Translations under genes and position numbers: made by a program
Part shown: piece after piece, positions 34,055 through 43,668 of the stretch
Numbering within the stretch: the stretch's first letter is position 1
How the letters are laid out: every line of letters starts with the position of its first letter
Notes under the pieces: generated by a model
What the model was told of the DNA's origin: nothing
Seen by the model: only the letters and a program-made list of their open reading frames with translations
The model's database searches: none
Assembly: GCF_000003195.3 (NCBI RefSeq)
Contig: NC_012878.2
Coordinates: forward strand, 13,633,104 to 13,697,103
Direction: 5' to 3'
DNA length: 64,000 nucleotides
Source: Sorghum bicolor
Lineage: Eukaryota > Streptophyta > Magnoliopsida > Poales > Poaceae

Positions 34055-34091
34055 TAGGTCTCACATTTGTGGTCTTCACTGACTCGAGAGG

Positions 34092-35001
34092 ATGGCGGCT
34101 TATGGGCTAGATGTTGAGTGTCCACATATTTTTTATGGCACACACTTTGCACTGTAGAGAAATTGGATGCAATGCAATTTTAAGTTTATTTCTCCTCAAG
34201 TGTGGTGGATCGTAGATGTGGGCTTTTCTTGTGCAATTGATAAAAAGGTTGCAACTCAAGCGCAAAAGAAATGCCTACATCTTGATTGCCAAGCTACTAA
34301 CATCTTCTAATCATCTATGAAAGATAATATATTTGGTGAGATCATGGATATGAAGTCCGCCCATGAGATTTGGGTATTTCTCAATGAGAAATATGAGGCA
34401 ATATCCAAAGAAGATGATGTGCCAAAGGTGGACGCAAATGAGGATGTTGAGCATGACCACAACATGGTGGTTGTGGAGGATTGCTCCACCTCATGGTCAA
34501 GTGAAGAAGAAGATGATGATCATTCTACAAGATCACTTGACAAGGATGATGATGATGCCTCAAGTGATGCAAATGATGATGCTACCTCATGCACACTTGA
34601 TGGTGAAGATGATGGCTTTGAGAGTGATGCTTCCACAAGCTCATCTACTACATCACCACATTGCTTCATGTCACATGGTGACACTAAGGTATCTATTGGT
34701 GATGTGATTATTGATTGTGATGGTCCAAATTTTGAGCTTGTATGCAAACTCTCAAAAGCTTTAAGAAATGAGTTAGCAAAAACAAATAAATTGAAAAATG
34801 AAAACTCATTTCTAAAGACCACATGTGAACAACAAAAGCATCTACTTTATGTTACTACTTGTTCACATGAGGAGCTAAAATTGGTTCATGAGGAACTTTG
34901 TGTTGCTCATGACAACTTGGTAAAAGATCATGCTTTTCTCACTAAGAAGATTTCTAATGAAGAAATTAAAACTAGTGAGAGCTCATCACTTGGGTCAAAT
35001 G
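34092..35001 (+). pseudogene. gag: Element G gag, N-terminal part
   Basis: The frame opens with ATG at 34092 (MAAYGLDVECPHIF) and shows the copia-type Gag region (RNWMQCNFKFISPQVWW, then FGEIMDMKSAHEIWVFLNEKYEA). Stops TAG (34155-34157) and TAA (34308-34310) interrupt it. From 34317 the frame is open to the E insertion. It includes a long Asp/Glu/Ser-rich stretch (SSEEEDDDHSTRSLDKDDDD) and a helical segment (LVCKLSKALRNELAKTNKLKNEN) likely to be a coiled coil. Gag would form the particle. With two nonsense codons and an 8 kb insertion it is dead. Its reading continues at 42666. Confidence 0.88.
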
Positions 35002-36233
35002 TGTTGACGGTCCTTAAGTATTAAATTTAATTATCAAATAAACAAAGAAAAGGATCCAAATGAAATCAACATCTAGACTTAGGGTTTTATCTGACAGAAT
35101 TCCACGAGTTTTGGTGTTTGTCTATTTCTGCAGGGGGTTATTAGGAAATAAGGAAGAAAGGCCCACATGTCGGGATTACATAGAGATATCAACGCACCGC
35201 GCAATTTTCTACAATCTAGAAGACTCCAGAAGCCACGGGAAGGAAGCGGAGGCCGAAAGGGGCTAGGCCCAGGGCGCCCGCCCTGGTGACCTGGGCGCCC
35301 GCCCCCTGCTGGATCCTGTTCGGTACTCTCTTCGCACACGATGTTCCACCGACCTATTGGATCAAGGAAAACATAGTACCACATCGCCTACCGACCCAAA
35401 AACGCATAGAGGAGGAGGACTATATAAGGAGACCCCCCTGGCCCCTGGAGAAGACAAGAAATTATCATAGAGATTGAGGGGTGCCCTCGAAGGAAAACCT
35501 CTTCTCTAAATAATATTTCTTTTTAGGCTTAGCAACCAATGTAAAGTAGAAATAGATCTTCTAGTTTCTACTAGATTGAGAGAGATAGAGTGGAGGTGTG
35601 GATCGGAGGAAGGCCGGCCTGTCAGTGTCTACTCCGAGTTGTACCTACGGGATCAAGTCTCCTAACCCGAAGCTTGCTTCTAAGATTCTTCAGTAATTCG
35701 ACTTCTAATGCTAGTAAGTTCTTGTTTTATTGTTCTTTGGTTTATGAGTTTACTTTAATCCTCTTCCGGTTGAGTATTAGAGTAATCACTTGCTAGCGTA
35801 AACGTGGTGTTTAGGCTAGGGTACTCATAGATATCCCCTGACTAGCTGGACCGTGGTAGTAGCGAGGAACGTGACATTTCCGAGTTACCTTTGTATCCCA
35901 TATCTTGTTAGCAGGACGGGTAGGTTTATAGGTGTGGGTCGAACATCCTTTGTGTTGTCTAGATTCCGTGAGCCTCCCCAATAGAACAGTAGATCATCCT
36001 TACCAAGGTTAGAATGAGACTACGGTTGCAGTCTTCTCTATACATCACTCACATCGAGAAACATTCTTTGTAGCCTAAAGGGATGGTAGCAATAGATTTG
36101 GTTAGTCAGAGGCACCCTTTCTCCCAGTGGTAAAAATATAAATACGATACTCTGGAAAACCTTCCAGGTGAAATGCTCACCGATATCCGTGCGCTTGCGG
36201 ATCATTTCCTTATTGCGTTACCAAATATCAACA
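35002..36233 (+). repeat. Element E 5' LTR
   Basis: 1232 bp, paired with 41434-42665. It holds two GGGCGCCCGCCC palindromes (35270-35305) and a TATA box (35421). Near the 3' end is a GGTAAAAATATAAATACGATA stretch (one base beyond what is typed: 36129-36149 region) shared with the F LTR. Confidence 0.95.
35421..35428 (+). promoter_or_regulatory. Element E 5' LTR TATA box
   Basis: TATATAAG, about 120 bp downstream of the paired GC palindromes. It is repeated in the 3' LTR at 41853-41860. Confidence 0.8.
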
Positions 36234-36241
36234 AGCATTTC

Positions 36242-36259
36242 TGGCGCCGTTGCCGGGGA
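36242..36259 (+). promoter_or_regulatory. Element E primer-binding site
   Basis: TGGCGCCGTTGCCGGGGA lies eight bases after the LTR end. The identical site occurs in element F (47734-47751). Confidence 0.88.
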
Positions 36260-36352
36260 GAAAGACGGTTTGCTGAGATAACTTTGAGTCTTGCTATTAT
36301 CTTGTATTATACTTTTATACTTTTATTCTTTTATCTTTTTATTTTTATCTTT

Positions 36353-36975
36353 ATGGATAACTCAAATTCCATACCTATTATTGAATTCTTTGCACCTTCG
36401 GAGACCAGCCATAGACCATGGGAGTCAACACGTCCTGCCCCTAATTATGATCTGTGTCCGGAGTTGATTGCAATAGGTCAAAACCAACCCTTTTCTATAG
36501 CTGAGGTCCTATCTTTTAATCAAGAAGATAATGCACTTTTAGCTACACTAGGGAATCTTTTAATCTTTCTATAAATTCTGGTTTAGACCTAGTCCTACAA
36601 GACCATGTTTTTCCTAGATATTTTCACATTGGTCTTAATCATATAACCTTTGGTAGAGTCCTTCTTTCTTTATCTATTAGTAAAGGAAGGTATGTCTTCA
36701 TTTGTGGACATCCTTCTTGCACTAGTCTTCATAGAAAAATCTTAGAGATAGAGAAGGAATCATCTCCCAAACAAGGAAAGGAAGTTTCAATAGCCGATTT
36801 CCAAACATTCCAATCCCATGATTCGGCTATCCAATCCATCATTGAGCCTAATAATTTCTACTATGATCTTTCTCTTGAACCTCCCGATGATCCTATGAAT
36901 CTCTCTAGACATCCCATGCATAAGAGTCACCAAGACCATAAGGAGGATCGAGAAGAGCAACATCAATGGCATTAA
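36353..36975 (+). pseudogene. Element E first ORF, frameshifted, unknown function
   Basis: It starts at ATG 36353 (MDNSNSIPIIEFFAP), about 95 bp after the primer site, and runs 74 codons to a stop at 36574. A second phase overlaps and is open from about 36543 to the TAA at 36973-36975 (NSGLDLVLQDHVFPRY, then YVFICGHPSCTSLH). Together they would give about 200 residues, so a single frameshift near 36550 is likely. I do not recognise a capsid fold, zinc knuckle or enzyme motif, and it does not resemble the Gag of the sister element F, which occupies the same place. The function is unknown. Confidence 0.6.
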
Positions 36976-38372
36976 AAATTCATGTGCTATCACCACATTT
37001 GAGATCTCCAACCCTCTCTTCTTTTCTATTTATAAAAACTTTAAAAGAGCGGTTGTCGATGCATATGTCTATAATAAATATTGCAGATCTCGTTGAGTTA
37101 ATTGATGGTTTCCCAAGGACAAGCTTAGCTAAAACAAGCACTTCTAATTATTTACATTGCTTTGTGTATTGAGCATATAAAGATAATTGTAGAAATATTC
37201 CTTCGGGTATTCTTGCCACTAACCTTTCTAGGATTGGAGCAAGAAGATCAGATGAATGACAAGCACAAGGTATGTCCAACCAATCATCATGCAACATTGA
37301 ATTAAATTCATCCAAACTTGAATTTTGTAAAATTCATGCTTGGGGGAGTACTTTACATAAAAACATCCTTCGCCATGTTGCTATGTTGGTTGTCCCTACC
37401 TTTGAGAGATGCTCAATTTGTTAAATACTAATTACACTACTTCACCTCCACTTGAGTAGGATCTCTATAATTGCTCTCATGCTACCTTTATTTGCTTTAG
37501 TATATGTCTAGGTTTGGAGTAGTTTCATTTATCTCTTAAATCAAGCATGGTGCTTAGTTTAGGAATGATGATCTTACTTCCAAAGGATTTTTTAAATTAA
37601 ACATGGTGTTTAGGTTAAAATGCCCCCTTAAATCAAATTAGACATGGTGTCTAGGTTGATTTTTGAGCCGATAGTATGCTATAGTAGATTTGGGATATTT
37701 TATTGGACTAACTCCTGCAGGAAAACTTTCAATATCAACCTGGGAAGTCCTGAGATACAAACTCATTGGAGATAAAGGAGACACATGAAGTTTAACAATT
37801 TGCCCAAGAAAGACGTAGCTCATAAGAGATGATTCATGGAGGGTGCCACAAACACGATGCACAACCGCTAAGAAAGGAAAGCTTCCACAAGGTGATACTA
37901 TACCATCACTCTTCAAGTAAGGTAACATCTTAAGGTACTTGACTATCGCTTTTATAAGCTTCTCCTTGGTTCTGGTGTTCACATAAACAAAGAGATAGAC
38001 ATGTATGATTTATAACTCCAAATTAACCAACCCAATTAATTCAACATGTTTAGTCCTTTAATCTTTGTTCTTAGTACTACCTGCGTGATCCCACGCTCCT
38101 AAACATATAAGCTAATATGTTGCACATTCAATCTTTGGAAGATATAAACAAAACATAAATATAGATAGATTATCTTTCCATTAGGTTGAGCCATCTGATC
38201 TAACAAATGTTTTAAATGCTACACTCATGATCCATTAACTTTGTCTTGCTCACTATGCTTAAGGTTAGAGAAGAACAAATACACTTTTGGTTCTGTTGGT
38301 GTTTTCCACCAACAGGGCCCATGCACTTGATCTCTGCCTTGTCTCTATGAACAGGTACACTTCAAGCAAAAC
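36976..38372. other. Element E non-coding interior 1
   Basis: No supported ORF. It contains a PPT-like GCTTGGGGGAG at 37339-37349 and three copies of a CATGGTG(T/C)(T/C)TAG-containing motif at 37537, 37593 and 37629. Confidence 0.6.
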
Positions 38373-39240
38373 ATGGAGGAGTTTTACAACTCCCAGACTC
38401 CACCAAGTGAAGGACCTGGATCTATGAGCACAAACACACTGAGCATGATATTGCCAACACCGCACTTCGAACTGCTGGGCAATCGAAGAACATGGGTGAC
38501 ACTGTATCAAGAGGTGCAGACGTCAAGGTCCACACCTAATCAAATGATGCACCTAAAGGATGAAGATGGTGGAAAGTCCTGTCCAGGAGACTTAAAACCT
38601 TGGATCCTTGTCAGAAGAGGTCAACATCGTCGACTCAAGTCACCTTTCTTGATCAAGAAGGACGACCCTGGTGTTCCAAGCATCGAGTGCGCAATCAATG
38701 GATACTCTTTTCAGAAGACACTCTACGACACCGAATCTGACGACAACATAATGGCCGCAGTCACTTATCAGCTCCTGCATGGAACCATGCCCCTACAACC
38801 AATATATTCAGCTCCAGATGATTTTCAGGACATTGACATGGTAGAAGACGAGTATGATCCACCTACCATCCTTGGAAGACCGTTCCTCAAATACTATCAA
38901 AGCAATCATCTATATTGGAACTGGAGAAGTCCACATGCACTTCCCCTCTGAGAAGGTACGCCACTAATTTAATGATTCTAACTATATAGTTGAAGATTCT
39001 AAGCAGGTCAGGACAAGAAGAAGCCAACACAACCGCAACCAGAGGAGGCAAATCATCAAGGACGGATAGGTAGACTACGAAGGAGAAGTGATAAGGTCTG
39101 AAGACATATAGCTTGAACAGAACTGTCCTGAGGAGACTGTAGCACCGAGTTAGGTGTGGAGAGAGAAGATAGTTATACACGAAGAGGAGGCGCCACCGGA
39201 ACCACCGACTACGCCACCTAGCGAATCCCAGGACGACTGA
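38373..39240 (+). pseudogene. Element E retropepsin remnant
   Basis: An ORF of 192 codons (38373-38951) is followed by decayed sequence to 39240. All of it is collinear with the second protease of element F (about 49860-50521). SPFLIKKDDPGVPSIECAINGYSF leads into a segment where the catalytic Asp-Thr-Gly has become Asp-Thr-Glu (38727-38735). The PPTILGRPFL motif near 38860 marks the second half of a retropepsin. About 60 residues between the two halves are missing relative to F. After a frameshift the basic tail (NRNQRRQIIKDG) can still be read with stops. It cannot be an active protease. Confidence 0.82.
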
Positions 39241-41420
39241 AAACACAAGGAGTCCCATTCGGAGGATTTAAAAACACCGAACGCCTTGCCAAGAGGTAAA
39301 CTTGGTAGTTATCCTTTTCCTTTCAATTATTCAATTATAGTTTGCTTAGTTAATGAGGTTCATGCTATCTTGAAAAGAAAATAAAAATGTTAAAAAATAG
39401 TAAGCCCCATGTGAGTATGCTCATGGCATAAAACCCATAAGTACATTCACTGTGGTGGCATAAAAATAAAATAAATAAGTTTTCATCTTACAATAAAAAA
39501 TATAAAAATAAGAAGTGCCTGATCCTGCTAAATAAGTAACATTTATGGAGGAGGCTCAACATGATAAAGGCTAGATATTTATGCTAACACTTAACCAGTT
39601 CCACAAAGATTTGTTGTCTATTTGAGCTCCACAGAATTCAAGGATCAAAGAAGACTAGCAGACGGAGGACATCCTAATCGATGTCAGGGTGCTGCCGACA
39701 TTCAAATACACCTCCACCACCTGCTAGCTACATCAGAAGAAATTACGTCAAAATCCAGCTTGGGGAAGAGCACCCCCATTTATCCAGCTAAGTGTTTCTA
39801 CTCGCGTTTATACTTTACTCAAATAATAAAAGATGCATAATCATGAAAACCCAAATAAAGATTTTGTGCTTTTTATATATTTTTGCTTAGTTTGCTAAAT
39901 AAATAAATAAATAAATAAAGTTTGCTATGAACTTTCATGATAAACTCTCACATGGAAATGATGAATAGTTGCTCTGCCATGACTAGTTCTAAAAATTGAA
40001 ATCTCTCTCAAGTTTAGGCATGACTGTTATGAAGTAAGATTTGCTCTAAACCTGAACTCGTGGGAAGAGTACTTGATCTAAAAGTCTAAGTCGTTAACGG
40101 ATATGATATGGGAAGGTTGAGCTACTGTTTATCTGTTCCTAGAGATGCTAGAATTCTGGAGAATTTTATCTTTGAAAAATCTTTAAAATAACACATGATG
40201 AGTTCCTATATGATGAGAGTTTAAATTCCTACCACAGCCATATATACATGCTTGCTAGACTTTGAGCCACATATTTACTTTTTACTGCTTATGAGCATTG
40301 AGTGTGGTCAAGCTGTGTAGACCCTTAGGAGCTTGTCATGTGGTTAAAATCAAGATTCACTTGCACGTTCACTCATACATGCTACTTCTACTCCGGAAGT
40401 ACCATCCACATATATCCACTCATTTCCATCTCCACATTCACCCGAAATTATTCTACTCCTAATCCGGGAGAGAATAGCCAAAAATATTTTCCTATCCCTG
40501 TTATTCTCTGTGAAATAAATGCTCGAGTTATCTTGGTTACTACCACTTGCTATATTATTTAAGGAGATGAGTGCTCTAAAAAAAGAGAGGAAAAATACGA
40601 GGAAATAAAAAGGGGCAAGTGCCCGGAACCTCGAAAGAAAAGAAAAAGTAAGACGAGAGGTAAAAATAAAAAGAGGCAAGTGTCCGACAGTAGAATTAGG
40701 GGTACAAGATACCCACCTGAGAGGAAAGAAAAAGAAAATATAGAGCATCTCATTCTCCCTAAAAAGGTTCAAAAAGCAAGGAAGGTATGTATCCCCTCAA
40801 AAGAGCAAAAGTAGAATTAGACTTTCACCATTATTATCACCATCATCACCGTACACCATTCATTCGCCACACATGCACATCTTGATTTGACTTATTGACT
40901 TGTTTCTCTGGTCCATGGTTTGACTATGCAATAAATGTCTTGTAAGTATGTATTAGCTGTCTCCCACCTATGAGCTCCAGATATCAGAACCTTATTAGAG
41001 TAGGGTGAGAGAGAAGGCAATATCACTATGCCTCATACCAAAAATACCACATACTTTGAGAGAAGGCATATACCATTACTGCCTTGGTAAGGATCCAAAA
41101 ATTCCACAAAAGAGAGATCTAAGAGAGTCATATAAGGAATCTCTGAGTTTTATTTGAAAATCTGCAAAAACCCCAGAGCTATAGCTGATCAAGAATAAGA
41201 GACATGACGCTTGACTTGACCGTTCTATCTTTTAACTGCTCAAGACACAAGTGACGGTTACAAGACCCATGGTGAAAGGTAAAATGAGTAAGTTTTAAGT
41301 CTTAACAGTTTATTCTAACTCAGAGATGAGATCTTGCTTGAATGCGTGTGTACTTTTAAGGCATGAAACCACTGCAGAAACTCTTGAGTTCATCCTTGCT
41401 CAGGGACGAGCAAGAGGTAA
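39241..41420. other. Element E non-coding interior 2
   Basis: 2.2 kb without a supported ORF, in the place where pol would be. It contains a PPT-like GCTTGGGGAAG (39758-39768), an (AAAT)n microsatellite (39897-39919) and a purine-rich stretch (40568-40790) with two copies of an AAATAAAAAGRGGCAAGTG-like word. The first part matches element F 50522-51098. Confidence 0.7.
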
Positions 41421-41433
41421 GCTTGGGGGAGTT
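41421..41433 (+). promoter_or_regulatory. Element E polypurine tract
   Basis: GCTTGGGGGAGTT directly abuts the 3' LTR start TGTTGATGG. Confidence 0.88.
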
Positions 41434-42665
41434 TGTTGATGGTCCTTAAGTATCAAATTTAATTATCAAATAAACAAAGAAAAGGATCCAAATGAAATCA
41501 ACATCTAGACTTAGGGTTTTATCTGACAGAATTCCACGAGTTTTGGTGTTTGTGTATTTCTGCAGGGGGTTATGAGGAAATAAGGAAGAAGGGCCCACAT
41601 GTCGGGATTACATAGAGATATCAACGCACTGCGCAATTTTCTATCATCTAGAAGACTCCAGAAGCCACGGGAAGGAAGCGGAGGCCGAAAGGGGCCAGGC
41701 CCAGGGCGCCCGCCCTGGTGACCTGGGCGCCCGCCCCCTGCTGGATCCTGTTCGGGACTCTCTTCGCACACGATGTTCCACCGACCTATTGGATCAAGGA
41801 AAACATAGTATCACATCGCCTACCGACCCAAAAACGCATAGAGGAGGAGGACTATATAAGGAGACCCCCCTGGCCCCTGGAGAAGACAAGAAATTATCAT
41901 AGAGATTGAGGGGTGCCCTCGAAGGAAAACCTCTTCTCTAAATAATATTTCTTTTTAGGCTTAGCAACCAATGTAAAGTGGAAATAGATCTTCTAGTTTC
42001 TACTAGATTGAGAGAGATAGAGTGGAGGTGTGGATCGGAGGAAGGCCGGCCTGTCGGTGTCTACTCCGAGTTGTACCTACGGGATCAAGTCTCCTAACCC
42101 GAGGCTTGCTTCTAAGTTTCTTCAGTAATTCGACTTCTAATGCTAGTAAGTTCTTGTTTTATTGTTCTTTGGTTTATGAGTTTACTTTAATCCTCTTCCG
42201 GTTGAGTATTAGAGTAATCACTTGCTAGCGTAAACGTGGTGTTTAGGCTAGGGTACTCATAGATATCCCCTGACTAGCTGGACCGTGGTAGTAGCGAGGA
42301 ACGTGACATTTCCGAGTTACCTTTGTATCCCATATCTTGTTAGCAGGACGGGTAGGTTTATAGGTGCGGGTCGAACATCCTTTGTGTTGTCTAGATTCCG
42401 TGAGCCTCCCCAATAGAACAGTAGATCATCCTTACCAAGGTTAGAACGAGACTACGGTTGCAGTCTTCTCTATACATCACTCACATCGAGAAACATTCTT
42501 TGTAGCCTAAAGGGATGGTAGCAATAGATTTGGTTAGTCAGATGCACCCTTTCTCCCAGTGGTAAAAATATAAATACGATACTCTGGAAAACCTCCCGGG
42601 TGAAATGCTCACCGATATCCATGCGCTTGCAGATCATTTCCTTATTGCGTTACCAAATATCAACA
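41434..42665 (+). repeat. Element E 3' LTR
   Basis: Same length as the 5' LTR, with offset 6432. Ends TGTTGA/TCAACA are retained, with one T for C change at base 8 of the start. Confidence 0.95.
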
Positions 42666-43668
42666 AAATGATCAATCATATATTGTTACTAACCCTTGTG
42701 ATGTAGGAAAGAAGCATGTATCCACCTCTTGTGATGATTTATTATCTATGTCATGTTCTTCAAACATAGATGCTTGTTCTACTTCCATGTCTTGTGAGAC
42801 TAACCTTTTGAAAGAGAACAATGAGCTTAATGAACAAGTGAAGAATTTGAGCAACAAGTTGGAGAGGTGCTACTACTCAAAAGTCACCTTTGAGAATATA
42901 TTGAAGACCCAAAGAAACTATGGTGACAAATGTGGCCTTAGCTTCAAGAAGAAGATGACAAAGGGAGAAAGAAAGTAAGAAAAGAGGAAGCTTTCTCATT
43001 TCATGTGCTATCAGTGCTATGAAGTGGGACATCTTGCTAATAGTTGCCCAAACAAAGAGAACCTCAAGAAGATAAAAGAAGAAGAAATTGGTGAAGCAAC
43101 AAGAAGAGCCTCAACCTAAGCCACAAGTTGAGCAAGAAAAGAAGCCCCAAGCTCATGTCAAGTTCAACGATCACGGTGATTTGATGATGAAGAAGAAGAA
43201 AACAAGAAGGGGTGGAAGAGCAAGGCATCCAATGCAAATCCAAGATGCCAAGATGGTGAGCAAGAATGAAGACAAGAAGAAAGGTTATGCTCACATCAAG
43301 TGCTTTGAGTGCAAGGATTATGGACACTTTGCCTCGAGGTGTCCTACCAAGCTTGAGAAGAAGGCTCAAGCAATTCTCAAAGGCAAGGCAATGAGAAGCA
43401 ACACATGAGCAAGGAAGAAAAGGCTCAATCTAAAAGAAGTTGCTACTTATGCCGGGAAAGGGGACACATGGCTCATTCATGTCCCCTAGGTAATAATTCT
43501 AAGCCTATTTCAATTGATGATATTACTATGCTTAGAAAGGATGGTAATGGTACCTCTATGGTTGCTATTGCAAAACATCCCGCTATTCATACTAAGGCTA
43601 TGCCTAAGTATGTTGCACCTAACTTGAGAGGACCCAAACTAGTTTGGGTACCATCAAAAAGTGGATGA
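42666..43668 (+). pseudogene. gag: Element G gag, C-terminal part with three CCHC zinc knuckles
   Basis: This continues the reading interrupted at 35001. A coiled-coil segment (LLKENNELNEQVKNLSNKLE) is followed by a TAA at 42976-42978. Knuckle 1 is CYQCYEVGHLANSC (43006-43047). After a frame change a Lys-rich stretch leads to knuckle 2, CFECKDYGHFASRC (43301-43342), and after a further frame change to knuckle 3, CYLCRERGHMAHSC (43441-43482). All are C-x2-C-x4-H-x4-C RNA-binding modules. The frame ends GPKLVWVPSKSG with a stop, the usual Gag end in SIRE-like elements. The domain pattern supports copia rather than gypsy. It is broken by one stop and two frame changes. Confidence 0.88.

Larger units (their letters stand above)
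35002..42665 (+). mobile_element. Element E: complete non-autonomous Ty3/gypsy-like element
   Basis: LTRs of exactly 1232 bp each (35002-36233 and 41434-42665) have TGTTGA...TCAACA termini. The target duplication AAATG is at 34997-35001 and 42666-42670. A primer site begins TGGCGCCG and a polypurine tract is present. Interior: one frameshifted ORF of unknown type, long non-coding stretches, and a protease remnant. No reverse transcriptase, RNase H or integrase. I count about 20 LTR differences by eye (near 2%). LTR ends, protease remnant and 3' region match element F, so E belongs to F's family, but its first ORF is different. Confidence 0.93.

Noticed and set aside
37638..37982. 114-codon minus-strand ORF in E
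   Set aside because: No motif, no counterpart in F, and in non-coding AT-rich DNA. Kept only as a possibility of a captured fragment.
39897..39919. (AAAT)n microsatellite as a notable finding
   Set aside because: A short simple repeat with no structural context; noted only within the E interior.
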